A stretch of DNA of 64,000 nt from Argyresthia goedartella. Lineage: Eukaryota > Arthropoda > Insecta > Lepidoptera > Argyresthiidae. Positions 1 to 11,597 of the stretch are shown here, in pieces. The first letter of the stretch is position 1. Every line of letters starts with the position of its first letter. The DNA lies in NCBI GenBank assembly GCA_949825045.1, contig OX463822.1:32428703-32492702 (forward strand). The letters run 5' to 3'. Position numbers and translations under genes: made by a program. The notes below the pieces were generated by a model. That model was not told where the DNA came from, made no database searches, and saw only the letters and a program-made list of their open reading frames with translations.

Positions 1-1304
1 GACTATGCGGGCAGTGTGGGGTGCTCTAGAAGACAGCAAGCTGGATAGATATTACGAGCCGGGTAGACGGCGTAGGCGGATGAAGGAGCCAAAACAACAA
101 AACAATATGAAAATAACATTATTTATTGATGTTATAAGATCATAAACTGTTAAACCTAAACAGTGAAATAGAAAAATAAACGTAGGTATTATTTAAACAA
201 GTCACATACATGTTTTGAAAGATTTTTGGCTCCAATGTCCCTAAAAATTTAAAACATTTAAAAAATCTACCATATTCGGACGCAAAACCAAATACGGTGT
301 AAATTTTTTATCCCATCTGGCATCCGTATATGTGTCTCAAAAATATGCAGCTTGGAATTAACTAACACATATTTATTACTAAGTTAGTAACATTATTTTT
401 ATAACGGAACCACAATTAGTGCGCTACAAAACAAAAACAGAAAAATTGTGGTAAATTATAATATTTTTTAAATTAAAAGTGCTGTTGACTTCATCAGCAG
501 AAGTAATACAATGGTGTTTCTGACCCGTTCTCACCAAATTAAAGAAATACATATTAGACACTTTCCAAAGATAAAACGATGACTGAAATTAATTTTACCT
601 CACAAAGAAAACAATGATAATCCACATACCATTTTTTAATGAAAAAATGGCTTAAGAAAGCTGAGAAGAGTACGGGTGAACTATTAATCAATAATTTTAT
701 TCAGCTGACGATCTCCCATAGAAAGATAGTAAGTTGCACGCACAGGTATTTAAAATTTTGAATTATTTGAAAAATAAAATAAAAAATATTGTGGTCTAAA
801 GGAAAATACAGCCCTGTCAAGTCGAAGAAATATAATTTCTTTATTTTAATTATATTGTCATAACGACAAATCTCATTACTGTGATATATTAGTTTTCCAT
901 TCCATTCCTTTTGTGCCTTTTCCATGTCTTCCACTGATCCTGGCCGAATTTGCCTCTTGCCACCATTAACAAAAATGAATTGGATTGAAATTGTTATTAT
1001 GATGTTCCAATGAAACCTACTATAGCAATCACAAAATGATCATTATATAATGAGGTAACGCTTATTTTGACTTGATTCTCAACTTTGACTTATATTTTCT
1101 TTTATCGGCAAACATTGTAAACCTTAAAAAAACGGATTTCTGCGGAAAATCAAGATTTGATAGCTTAGGCATTTTTTCAAAATTTTATTTTCCAGGCTAT
1201 TATTGTGGAAGTGTGTTGATTTTAGTATGACAATGCGCTAAGGCAGACAATTTAGTGAAAGTGAGAAGTAATGGAAGGCGAATGAATGATGCGGATTGAT
1301 TGTT
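1..1304. other. AT-rich stretch without recognisable gene
   Basis: I see no coding region, RNA gene or clear transposon end here. Short open frames, such as the one on the minus strand at 701-934, are low-complexity and match nothing I recognise. Confidence 0.5.
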
Positions 1305-1314
1305 CCTCGTAATT

Positions 1315-2562
1315 CTATAATTCTGGCATACGAGGACAAGCACACCAATGGTTCCAATCTTACCTACAAAACAGAAAACAAATTGTGCAAATAGAATACC
1401 TAAATAAAGAAAAAAATAACATAGAACTCATACGATCCGACGAAAAACAGCAAAATAATTCAATACCCCAAGGAAGTGTACTAGGATGTGTGCTCTTGCT
1501 TATCTACATAAATGACTTGCCAAAGGTGCTCAATAGCAATATTACTCAACCTGTATTATTTGCAGATGATGTATCAATACTCATGAAGTTAGATAAAAAA
1601 TCAGACCCAACAAATGAAATGGTAAATACAATTTCGCTAGTATCAAATTGGCTTCGTGATCATAACCTAGAAATCAACTTCAAAAAAACTAAAATAATAG
1701 AATTTAGACCACTTAATAAACCACCATTAAAGATTGCAATAAAATTTGAAAATAACATTATAGAACAAGTAAACACATTTAACTTATTAGGCATACAAAT
1801 CGATGCAAACCTAAATTGGAAAGACCACGTAAACCACGTAAAAGCCAAATTATCCAAATTTATTTACGCTCTATTCCACTTAAAACTAAGCACAAATACT
1901 GAAACTGCATTAAAAGCATACTATTCCTACGCATACTCCTGGTTGAAGTATGGAATAATGCTATGGGGTAACAGTGTGCATGCAAAACAAATATTTATAA
2001 TTCAAAAGAAAATGGTCAGAATACTTGCAAAAATTAATAACAAACAAAGCTGTAAACCCTACTTCAAAAATTATGAATTAATGACACTTCCTGCCATGTA
2101 TATATTCGATACATGTTTATTCGTATTTAATAACCACCGAATATTTCCCCAAGTAAAAGACACACATAATTTTAATACAAGACATAAAGAAAGATTAAAT
2201 CTACCACAATCCCGAATAAAAATGCTCAACTGTAGCCCGTACTACATGGCAATTAGACTCTTTAACAAATTACCTATTGATATAAAAAATATAGAAAACC
2301 AGCCACTATTCACTAAAAGGCTTAAACAATACCTTATTAATATGTGTCCATACACAATTGAGGATTACCTTCAATAAATTGTAAACCTAGAAATAGCTAT
2401 AAGTGCTTAAATAATTGTTATTAGTTAAGATTTAATACATTCCATTTGATAAGTGTTTTTGCATTACCCGAAAAGGGTCCATAATAGAGACTGTTATTAA
2501 ATTTTAAGACCTTATTTATACATTATGGTGCAATAAAGTTTTGATTTGATTTGATTTGATTT
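1315..2562 (+). mobile_element. 5'-truncated non-LTR retrotransposon copy
   Basis: This is a 3' fragment of a LINE-type element. It begins inside the reverse transcriptase, keeps the C-terminal coding part and a 3' UTR, and ends in a (TTTGA)n tail at about 2542-2562. A 4-5 bp target duplication (aatt or taatt) is seen at 1310-1314 and 2562-2566. Truncation at the 5' end plus a short-repeat tail is typical of target-primed reverse transcription. The insertion splits a 64-bp palindrome. Confidence 0.8.
1316..2377 (+). pseudogene. reverse transcriptase, C-terminal part (5'-truncated)
   Basis: The open frame runs from the truncation point at about 1316; the GTG at 1385 is not a meaningful start. 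Visible RT blocks in order: GIRG...WFQSYLQNR upstream of 1385, then PQGSVLGCVL, then FADDVSIL (the catalytic YADD-type box, with F for Y), then the thumb motif LLGIQID..LNWKDHV. The tail carries the usual C-terminal NKLP box. The endonuclease and the N-terminal half of RT are missing, so this copy cannot make a working protein. Apart from truncation the frame has no stop or frameshift, which suggests a fairly young insertion. Jockey-superfamily affinity is my best guess. Confidence 0.85.
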
Positions 2563-2635
2563 AATTCCCTTGAGCATTGAAATGTGTTCACACATTTCAA
2601 TGCTCAAGGGAATTACGAGGGAGCAAAGCAAGGTA

Positions 2636-2745
2636 AGGGAGCAAAATTATGTATTTACGGCGAGGGCGGTACATTGAATCCAGAGTGAATGGAAGGATTC
2701 TACGATAGAATCCTGAGCGTAGTTAGAAAATAATTTTGCTCCTGA
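2636..2745. repeat. inverted-repeat element (MITE-like)
   Basis: ggagcaaaattat near 2638-2650 is the inverse of ataattttgctcc near 2730-2742. A second short hairpin, ggattcta...tagaatcc, lies inside. There is no coding capacity. It probably belongs to the same small non-autonomous element as the palindrome just upstream. Confidence 0.5.
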
Positions 2746-3120
2746 GTGACGCATACAACTTTTCACACCGACTATGAGAAAAATTTAAATTGAATGCTCT
2801 AAAAAAATATACTTTGAATTATACTTTCACCACTTTTACAGTAATCGAACAACGTAAACAGTTTTTTTAAAATGGTGGATTGTGAAGGATTAGGGAAAGG
2901 TCACCACAGATAAAATATTCCTGTGTAGTTTTACTAATGTGTAAAAATAATCGAATCGAATATTACAATGGTTTCGGATATCAATATTCATTATATCATA
3001 ATAACAGTCATCGATAGTTTTGATTTCAGTAAAACAAATAATTTATTGTGACTTTTTTTAATATCACGAAAAATTCATAAATTTTCAACGTTGTTAAAGT
3101 TAAAACTTGAAACATGTTCG

Positions 3121-3280
3121 TATCGCGGATTCCACCCCGTACCTAGTCCTTTTAAATAGGCTGGAATAATCCAGCCAATACAAAACCAACTAGGATGGAA
3201 AACTGCCTCGATCACATATTTAAAAGGACCCTAGTCCTTTTAAATATGTGATCCAATTCCACGGGGTGGAATCCGCGATA
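3121..3280. mobile_element. 160-bp MITE with perfect 20-bp terminal inverted repeats
   Basis: The 20 bases at 3121-3140 (tatcgcggattccaccccgt) are exactly inverted at 3261-3280. Inside, a 20-bp perfect hairpin joins 3210-3229 and 3234-3253, and the motif cctagtccttttaaata occurs at 3142 and again near 3230. It has no coding capacity. I see no clear target duplication. Confidence 0.8.
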
Positions 3281-3539
3281 TTTATTGACCAGCATTACCA
3301 ATCATGATATTGCCATGGTTTTAAGCACACCAAAGCATCGTGAGTATGAAATCGTCAAGAAAAAAAGTAAACTATGATGCACTCAGAAATTACCTGGGAC
3401 TGAAAGCCGTAGAGATTTTCACATCAATTCTCCAAACATAGATGTTGCGAAAAATACTTAATAGATAAATTAGCAGATCGAAACTCAACTTGAAGCCTTA
3501 AATCACGCCCGGTCTCCTAAGATAAGCTGCACTTGGAAC

Positions 3540-4785
3540 AAATAAAGGATAGCAATAACAATTTACTCAGGGTCACTTACTACAGGTACTAAAAACGATC
3601 TGTTACACCGACTCAAAACAACTCACGAAGCTAAAGAGCTAGAAGACAGCCAGGGCAATCCCAAACAGTTATGGAAACCTATCAGATAATATGCTTCCAA
3701 ACGCCGTTACAAAAGTATTCACTCTAACTGCTCGACATTAAAAATAGTGTCAAGGACTTTCTCAACAAATACATTGCTAAAGTGGGTCAAAATCTCGACC
3801 ACATGACCCTAAACAACACTCTTTCTTTACTCTACAGACGACACAGCGGTGATCCAACTCCTGACAACTTCAATAACTTGCTAGTCAAGGTCATAGCCCA
3901 TAAAATAGTAAAAGCGCTCTCACAAATTTTCAACTTGAGTCTTGTGATTATTAATATGCAAATTCAAATTCTTAATAAAATTAATCCATATGAAAGGATA
4001 TCACAACCTAAAATATATCTTAAATTAAAAAATCCACTGGCATATTTCTGGAAGCAGAAGCCAACGTGTCACTTTTTCATAAAGTTGGATCTAAAACCGA
4101 TGTGATGCACTAAATACCAATCTCGCTCCTGAACACAATGTCGAAGATGCTTGAGAAGTTGCTAAACAACCGCCTTATCGACTACCTAGAGAAGCTGAAA
4201 TTACTAGCAGGTAGACAATTTGGTTTCCGCGGAAACAAATCGACTGGAGATGCTACCACTCTACTCACTAACCTAGTAGCTTCGCATATAGACTTAGGTG
4301 AGAGATATCTTAGTATTTTCTGGCCTAGTGAAGGCGTTCAACACTATCTCCATACCAATCCTGTTACAAAAGTAGAACGACTGGGCATTGGAGGGTTAAC
4401 AATAAAATGGTTGAGGAGTTACCTAATGGAAAGGAGACAGTGTCTTAGGATCAAGCCCTGCTGAGAGACGAAGGACTCGGCTCCAGTGAGTTTCGTAGTC
4501 CCTCAAGGCAGCATCCTGGGTCCCACGTTTTTCGTTATTTATATAAATAACCTTCTACATCTTCGCATCTTGGATGCCGAGATCTTTTGGTACGCCAATG
4601 ACAAAGCCATTCTGTTCCATGGAAAATCCAGGAATAGTGTTTACAGAACAGCCGAGTCAGGGTTAAGACAGGTAGTGATAAAAAATAAAAACATGAAACT
4701 TTTGAGACACTCGGCGAACAAAATCCCACTTATTTCAATTTATACAGCTTTGTGTCAAACATGCCTAAATAACATGCATATGTAG
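3540..4785 (+). pseudogene. decayed non-LTR reverse transcriptase
   Basis: Several frames carry fragments of one LINE ORF2. Around 3640-3690 a linker like NPKQLWKPIR is readable. At 4138-4464 the RT blocks MLEKLLNNRLIDYLEK, QFGFRGNKST and WLRSYL follow each other. At 4486-4690 come VPQGSILGPT and YANDKAILF, where the catalytic YADD has become YAND. Frameshifts and stops separate the pieces. The block resembling MLEKLLNNRLIDYLEK is also found in the minus-strand element at 5.7-8.6 kb (ILEKVLNNRLIGFLEK), so the two are probably related families. The YAND change alone would remove an essential aspartate. Confidence 0.75.
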
Positions 4786-5242
4786 TGGTGTATGTTGATC
4801 TTCACCAGGGATAGCGCTTCACCATCTAGCGCGACACTATCTTTCGCGTCACTGCCGAGGCATTGTATAAGTAGCTGTATTATAACTCTGCAGTGGAGGG
4901 CTTGGAAAGACAACCTGGTTGCAAATTAAGTACGTACGGGTTGCGTAATTTATAGGCACAAAGGTACAAGTAAAATTATCTTTTTTCTCTAGGGATCTCG
5001 AACCTTCTTTCGATAACGATGAAATAGTCCTTTTACGTCGATATTTATTTTTCTCCATCTTATTTTTTTCAAGTTTTCTTAGCTTCCTTGAGCTATAACA
5101 CTTCTGTTTTCATAATCTTATCGTTTCGGCATGGCGAAGTTTTAACTTACTTTTTAGAAATCGAAAGATGCTTGCTGAGTGATTGAAACTGAAAACGTGA
5201 ATGACGAACGACCGATGTCGGAGGCGCGGGAGGAAACGAAAA
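4786..5242. other. no feature recognised
   Basis: This spacer lies between the decayed RT and the 3' tail of the minus-strand non-LTR element. Open frames here are short and unremarkable. Confidence 0.4.
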
Positions 5243-5278
5243 GAAATAATAATAATAAATAATAATAATAATAATAAA
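5243..5278. repeat. (AAT)n tail of the non-LTR element
   Basis: The aataataataat run lies directly 3' (minus strand) of an AATAAA signal and marks the 3' end of the element. Confidence 0.8.
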
Positions 5279-5536
5279 TCTTTATTTACCAAAAAGTTGA
5301 TACAAAATTCAAATAAAGTACACTACTCCCCAAAAAAGGGCTAAAGCCCTGTAGATTTAGGTTAAGTAGGTCTCAACCCTATATATCATTTTAGGTGACC
5401 TCCGGTGAACTAGTACGTTTTAGTTAATGAAGTATACACAAATTAAGAAAAAATAAAACAAATATTTTTAAAATTAATTTAAACATGTTTATAGGGGCAT
5501 GCATAGTAACTTAACTCTATAAGCATTGTGTTAGGG

Positions 5537-5568
5537 CGTGTGTGTGTATGTGTGTGTGTGTGTGTGTA

Positions 5569-5600
<32 letters not shown>

Positions 5601-5637
5601 TGTGTATGTGTGTATGTGTGTGTGTGTGTGTGTGTGC
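5537..5637. repeat. (TG)n / (CA)n microsatellite in a retrotransposon 3' UTR
   Basis: About 100 bases of TG dinucleotides are broken by occasional TATG. On the sense strand of the retrotransposon this is (CA)n, starting about 43 bases after the ORF2 stop codon. Confidence 0.95.
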
Positions 5638-5678
5638 ATGAGAGTGTAAAGTATCATGAACCCATTTAAAACAACACG

Positions 5679-8633
5679 TCACTCATCAACCTTCAACAAT
5701 GCCTCCGTTTCTTCATACGTCAAGCCGGACAGCCACTTGGCTATCTTGAGTTTACAGTCGTAAGGGTTTAGTTCGTGAATGTTCAATATTCTATTTGCAT
5801 TATTGTAAAGATATGGTCCCAGGAAATTAAAGAAGTTACAGGTAAATTTAGTGCTGCATTTTGGTAAAGTACAAACACGAGATCTCCCACGTCGCATCTG
5901 TGTCGGGTCAATCAGGGGTGTGTTTTTATGCTGTTTCATTAATGTGGCTATAATAAAAAGCTTACGGACGGACAGCACTCCACAATATTCGTATAAACTG
6001 GTGGTCGGATACCTGAAAGGTTTAAATGTACTGACCTTCAGCAGCGCCCTCTGGGAGATCTCAAGTTTTTTAATTATTGTTTTGTGGGTTCCACCCCACG
6101 ATGTAACACAGTATGTTAGCAAACATTGACAGAGGGCATGATAAACGCGTTTTAGGAGTTCTGGTTGCAAAACATGTCTGATATTCTAAAACACGTGCAT
6201 CAGTTTTCTTACTCTAGCACTGATTTGACCGATATGTGGACCAAACTTACAGTGCTGATCCACAATAACCCCCAGATATTTGATGCTTGTACACCTTTCC
6301 AGTCGATCACATGGACATTGGTTAGGATTAGTACACTGGGGCAGATGAACCACAAGACTCTCAGAAACGGGTGGCTGCGTGGTGCTGACTATAGAGAAGG
6401 TGATGTATTTTGTTTTATCACTATTTAGCGTCAACACATTTTTGGCCAACCAGCTTCTAACCTTGTCGAGACCAGCTTGTGCCGCTGCAAACACACTGTC
6501 CCAACAATCACCCTCAAATATCAGTGCCGTATCATCAGCGTAGGACAGTATTTCCCCTCCAATATCTAGGTTAGTCAGACTATTTATATATAACAAGAAT
6601 TGGGTGGGTCCCAAGATACTGCCCTGCGGGACACCAAAGGATACCGACAAATCATCACTAACATACCTTCCAATGTTGACACTCTGGTACCTATTACTCA
6701 AGTAATCCGTGAAAATCTTTAATGGTATTCCACGTACACCCACTCTTTCCAGTTTATCCAGTAGAAGGGGGATAGAGACGGTGTCGAATGCTTTGGCCAG
6801 ATCTAAGAAGACAGCAATCACCCTTCTTTTTTCATCAAGCTTGGTAGAAATATAATGAGTTAGATGATGAACGGCATCAGCTGTAGATCGACCTCTTCGA
6901 AAGCCATATTGGTTTTGTGAGAGAATCTTATTTTTTTCCAAAAATCCAATAAGCCTATTATTTAAGACCTTCTCCAGTATCTTAGATAAGGCAGGTAATA
7001 TGGAAATTGGCCTGTAGTTACTTACACCGCCTCTATCCCCGGACTTATAGACAAGAACTAGTATTGCCTTCTTGAGTTGTTGAGGAAAAATACCTTGCTC
7101 CAGACAAAGATTAAAAATGTGAACGAGTAGGGGTGCCAAAACGTGCTTCATCTGTTTGAGTACCGTGTTGGAAATTTTATCCCATCCTATTGAGCATTCA
7201 TTCTTTAGGCCAGTTATCAGTGTATCAATCTCGTCTACGTCTATATGCTCTAGGACAAGGGAATGTAATTGAGATTTCACAGATGAATTTGTTTCTCGAT
7301 CTGAAGATACCTGTTGTGAGAGTATTCGCTCTGCGAGATTTTTACCTACATCGGCGAAATATCTGTTTATCTCATTTACCGTTTTTGTATCATCATGACC
7401 GGTTAGTAATTGATGAGAGCTACTGTCCTTCTGGTTCCCACTTGTAATCGATTTTATTGCCTGCCACAGAAGCCTAGGATTCTTCCCTGCCTTATTGATG
7501 AGATCTTTATCATACTGTCTTTTTAGGCTTTTTATTAAATTGAAGTAAAAATTTTTGTACCTTGTGTACGTAGTTTTAAGTATCTCATTGTGTGGATCTT
7601 GTTTATGTTTTTTGTGTAAGTTATCCTTGTTTTGTTGACATCTTAAGAGACCCTGTGTCATCCAGGGTTTAAGTATTACTTTACGGTTTGATATTTTATA
7701 AGTTTTTGAGTTATTGTCCAGAATACTTTGTATTGATTCAATTAAGTACTGTATCCCAAAAGCTGGATCGTCGCTTTGTAAAATTGGGTTGAAGTCGAAT
7801 GATTCAAGTTCTTTGTACACTGCTTTATAATCAACTTTTGTGCGAAGTGATACCGGCTTTGATCGTGGCGACATTAATTCAAGATCCATTAAAACTGATT
7901 TATGATCAGTGATCGTACTTGATAGTACGATAGTATTTGAGTTACAATTAGAGCTGATAAATATGTGATCCAAACATGAGCCGCTTGCATCACGAGTGAC
8001 AAAGTTATGACACGCTATAAGACCATTGTATGCCAGGATATTTAAATACTTTTCGTAGTTCGGATCACTACTACCGGGTGCTATGTTTATATTTAAATCG
8101 CCAATCAAGATAACATCTCGATAATCACTATGTTTTTGCAAAATATCATTTAGTTCAAAAATAAAAGCATCAATGTTTTGTTGCTTCGTAACTTCATTTG
8201 CATCGAAAGCATGTGCACGATATATAGAAAAAATAATAAACTTATCCAACTTTATCAAAAGACAATTACATCTGGAAGTACTAAGCTCCTCGACAAAAAC
8301 AGTAAGATTATCTCTGAAGTAGACAACGACTCCATCGTTCTGATATCGATTGAGTGTGGTAGCCGCTTTACTGTAACCATTTAAGTCAGGTAGCTGAGGG
8401 CAATGAAGCAACCAGCACTCCGTCAGAACCAGTATATCACACTCGAACGTGAGAGAAGTCAGCAACAGTATTAAATCGGAAAAGCGAGTTGCTTCACCAA
8501 TACTTCGAATTTTTTGTGTAAAAATCTTTAAGCCATGTGGTGTCACATATTTTTTACAGTTTTGTGGTTCACATTCATAGGCATTTGATATCGAATGATT
8601 TTCAATATCTTTAATAAAAGATAAACTGTCCAT
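5679..8633 (-). pseudogene. ORF2: AP-endonuclease plus reverse transcriptase, one in-frame TAG
   Basis: The first open segment (8633-6186, 815 residues) has an APE-type endonuclease: TECW near residue 72, GDLNI near 178, SCLDHIF near 219, TDHKS near 242. RT follows with YRPISILPALSK, QYGFRRGRST, DLAKAFDTV, VPQGSILGPT and an intact YADD near residue 698. A Cys/His-rich stretch (HLPQC...CPCDRLERC) precedes the thumb motif KYLGVIVD. Translation ends at TAG 6188-6186, but the same frame resumes at once (NIRHV) and runs open to 5679. The C-terminal part matches a relative at 30.0-30.5 kb. A single base change, probably AAG to TAG, therefore appears to be the only break. Confidence 0.88.
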
Positions 8634-8952
8634 TTACTGAAATCATTTTGATAAAAGGAGACCACGACCATATGAGACTACTGCAATAATTTAGTAATAT
8701 AATTTTTAAATAATATTTATGAGATTCAATAAAGGTTGAACAAATCATGACATATCTTTCATTTCCTTGAGGAGCGCACTGTTTGTTTGAAATGAGGGTG
8801 TTTAAGCGTGTGTATGTAATGTAAATGTATATAAAATGTGTAAAGTATTTATGAGTGAGAGTAAATTGATGTATAAGTGTTACATGGGTTAAGCAAATAA
8901 TTATAACAAATAAGTAGAAAAGCATTATAAAGCTACTATATCTGAAAAATAG

Positions 8953-9903
8953 TCAGGCTCTTGTTTTAATTTTAGATAGGTCCGTTTCGTTATTCACACG
9001 TATGAAAGGGGCTCCCTCTTTCTTCTTTAAGTAAGTCACGCCTCGAGATGTCCAACAAAAAGCAAATCCGTTGTCCGTAGCAAAAAGTCTGGCTTGATAG
9101 AAGATTCTTCGTTGTTTATATGTAAGGTATTCAGAGACATAAACAGGTTTTTGCTCTGTATTTGTTTTCAGAAGAGTAGTATTTAATTTGTGGTCTCTAT
9201 CCTTGTCCTTGTTGAAGGACTTCACCGCCGATAGAAAATCCTCTTTCTTCACGACTGAGCAAAAATCTACCACAATAGGCCGGCTCGAATCACGTTTTGA
9301 TGTCGGCCTATATATGTCTCTCAGTTCACTCATTACCAACGGGACATTAACGACATCTGACAGCTTTGTAACCAGGCCACAAAGATCTTTTTTAGACTCG
9401 TCCTTGCTCCAGGGTACTCCTCTTATTTCCACTCTAGACGTACAGTACCTATTTTCGAGAAAATCACATTTTTCCTCTAAGGCTACAATATAATTCCCGT
9501 CATCTTTTCTCAATTTTTCAAGTTGCTCAATGCGCTTCAGATTGTCGGAATTTTTTTGCATTAAAAATTCAACAGTTTCTTTTAATTCCTCGTTCTGCTT
9601 CTCAATCCTTGCTGACGATTCCTGAAGTGAGTCAAGACGTCTGTCGATGTCATCCCTTAGGGATTCCAGCATGTCTTGAATAGTGTTTTTCAGCTCGCGG
9701 CTTATACTTTTATTACGTTTTGAAACGCTACTACAAGCAGAGTCCATGTTTAATTTTGATACCGATGATCCTCTTACAGCAGATAGCGAGGCATTCGGCG
9801 CGAGTTTCTGTGCGAGTTTCGATGTAATTGAAGCGGCCGTCTCGGAACGCTGAGTAATATTTGGGGGCGGAGTCTGCGGCGGCGGAGAACGCTTCAATGG
9901 CAT
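8953..9903 (-). CDS. ORF1 of the non-LTR element: coiled coil plus FP-like domain
   Basis: An uninterrupted 316-residue protein starts at ATG 9903. The N-terminus (1-65) is rich in P, S and A and probably disordered. Residues about 70-150 form a heptad-rich helix (ELKNTIQDMLESL...ELKETVEFLMQ...IEQLEKL) typical of trimeric or dimeric coiled coils. Residues about 150-310 (SRVEIRGVP...VYVSEYLTYKQRRIFYQAR...GFAFCWTSRGVTYLKK) resemble the FP25K-like RNA/DNA-binding domain known from ORF1 of CR1-group elements. No zinc knuckle is present. In known families ORF1 packages the retrotransposon RNA. It lies upstream of ORF2 in the same orientation. The exact family is uncertain, but the ORF1 role is well supported by position and architecture. 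Confidence 0.82.
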   Translation of the reverse strand: MPLKRSPPPQTPPPNITQRSETAASITSKLAQKLAPNASLSAVRGSSVSKLNMDSACSSVSKRNKSISRELKNTIQDMLESLRDDIDRRLDSLQESSARIEKQNEELKETVEFLMQKNSDNLKRIEQLEKLRKDDGNYIVALEEKCDFLENRYCTSRVEIRGVPWSKDESKKDLCGLVTKLSDVVNVPLVMSELRDIYRPTSKRDSSRPIVVDFCSVVKKEDFLSAVKSFNKDKDRDHKLNTTLLKTNTEQKPVYVSEYLTYKQRRIFYQARLFATDNGFAFCWTSRGVTYLKKKEGAPFIRVNNETDLSKIKTRA

Positions 9904-10310
9904 TTTGTTGTAGTTAGTTTAAAAGTACCAGGGGCCCACAGCAGCACAGGCAGTCGAGCCAAACTTACGTGGCTAGAGGTCCAGCGGAATTGGTTGGTAT
10001 CGACGACTTCGTACTTGTTCGCTTTCCGCCCAGTTTAGATAGACCTATGTGAAGCACGCACACAAGTACACACACACGCGAAGTAATGTTTTAGACGCAC
10101 TATTTAACGCGAACTCCTATCATCTTATGATGTCCTATTTTTGTAAAATGAATTTAACTCAGTAAAAGTTAATTAAATTGCAATAAATAGGCGTAGCGGT
10201 CACCCAAAACACAACTGACTCGGTCCGAGGTCCGGGGGAAGAGGATAAACGGAGGAGAAAACACCAAGACCCTCAAATACAGTGTTGAGTGATGACCGCT
10301 GGATGCGCTA

Positions 10311-10640
10311 CTACATAGTATTATCTCTTACTTTAGGTTACTCAATTCTTCAGATGGAGCCTTCCTATAATAATGATAGAACTTCACGTACGGGTACTTA
10401 CCAGGACCATATTTGCACGCCGTTTCCCTGATTTTTCCTTTCCATCTACTTAACAGGATTCAAAATACCCATAATTTCGCCTACAAACCCTTTCAGGAAA
10501 CAAAATAAGAGTTTGAAAGAGTTTGTGTTGTCGCTGAACTCAATTTGAAATAATTTTCTATTATTTTATTACGCATATTTGAGCTGCAATAATTATATTA
10601 CCTACTTTTTTCCCTGCCTTCTATGTACCTATATAATAAA
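10311..10640. other. no gene seen
   Basis: This is AT-rich sequence between the presumed 5' UTR of the minus-strand element and a solitary retrotransposon 3' end. Confidence 0.4.
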
Positions 10641-10930
10641 CCGTCTTGTTTGTATAACTTTTAATGAATCATAAAGGATCCCATAGGACAGGCCCTGACT
10701 AGTTTGGGTTCCACCGTTTATTATCTAATTATAAAACATCTTATTCATAATGAAATGTTAAGTTAAATGTTCCTAGGTTACTTAATTCTTTCACACATTA
10801 AATAGTGTCTCTTTAGAGGCAGATGGGCCTTAAAACACAGGTTTATTAAACTTAGTTTAAGGTTCCAATGTATCTTTCATCTGTATATTACTTTGGTGAA
10901 TAAATTTCATTTTAATTTTCATTTTCATCT
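10640..10930 (+). mobile_element. probable solitary 3' end of a non-LTR element
   Basis: A UTR-like sequence ends with gtgaataaatttcatttta and imperfect (ATTTTC)n. This is the same type of tail seen on the retrotransposon fragment ending near 30862. No coding sequence is left. Confidence 0.45.
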
Positions 10931-11418
10931 AGACATTGTATATAGTATTTAAACATGTATTTCTTTATGTTTTTTCACAATTACTTCCAAGGCAAATAAA
11001 TTATTATGAACGCAAACTTCGAAATCAACGAACACTTCAATCATATTAAACTGTGGACTATGTAGGTACGTAACTCCACACGCTCCGATAAAAAAATCAG
11101 TATGGACGAAGTTTGGCAACGTCTCATTCTTCGAGCGGACGTCAAATGCGGCCTATCATGAAAGTGTTTCTTGCGACTGTAGCGCCACTGTAATTTGATG
11201 GGGAAAATAGCAGAACTATAGAAATGTACAGTCAAGGCATACTAAGGACTAAATGACGTCCGAGTAAAAAAAAAATCTTAACATTTCTGTGATGTGCTTC
11301 AACAGTAGAAGCGATTTTGACCTATTGCCGATGTGACGTCCGTATACCGGACGCCGAAAGCAGGTGGACGCCACATCATATGCAAAAAAGGCCATAGTGG
11401 ACGCCAAATAGATACCAA

Positions 11419-11420
<2 letters not shown>

Positions 11421-11450
<30 letters not shown>
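11421..11450. repeat. (TA)n microsatellite
   Basis: About 15 uninterrupted TA dinucleotides. Confidence 0.9.
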
Positions 11451-11455
<5 letters not shown>

Positions 11456-11597
11456 TTTAATACTTAAAGCTCCAGCGCCAGATTTTGTAGCATCTTTCTC
11501 TTTTGCGAATTTTTTTAAATGCATCTCTAACGTTTCCCCATCGCTTTATCACTAATTTACTTGTAAAATAGAAACATAACATAATTTAATTGTTTCA

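Larger units (their letters stand above)
1305..2620. repeat. 64-bp palindrome interrupted by a retrotransposon
   Basis: Bases 1305-1314 (cctcgtaatt) continue, after removal of the retroelement and one target duplication, into 2567-2620. The result is a palindrome with 30-bp arms and a 4-base loop (ttca). The sequence after 2620 (gagcaaagc...) may belong to the same small element. Confidence 0.7.
5243..10310 (-). mobile_element. near-complete two-ORF non-LTR retrotransposon
   Basis: Read on the minus strand, the order is a 5' UTR (about 10310-9904), ORF1 (9903-8953), a spacer of about 320 bases, ORF2 (8633-5679, one internal TAG), a 3' UTR with a (CA)n tract, a polyadenylation-like AATAAA and a (TTA)n tail at 5243-5278. 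ORF1 with a coiled coil plus an FP-like C-terminal domain and ORF2 with endonuclease and RT suggest a CR1/Daphne-like group, tentatively. The 5' boundary is a guess, because I could not find a target duplication. Confidence 0.75.

Noticed and set aside
5479..5682. His/Thr-rich minus-strand open frame
   Set aside because: Pure translation of the (TG)n tract.
8611..8925. 104-residue minus-strand frame between ORF1 and ORF2
   Set aside because: Tyr/Ile/Leu-rich spacer sequence in another frame than ORF2; no domain.
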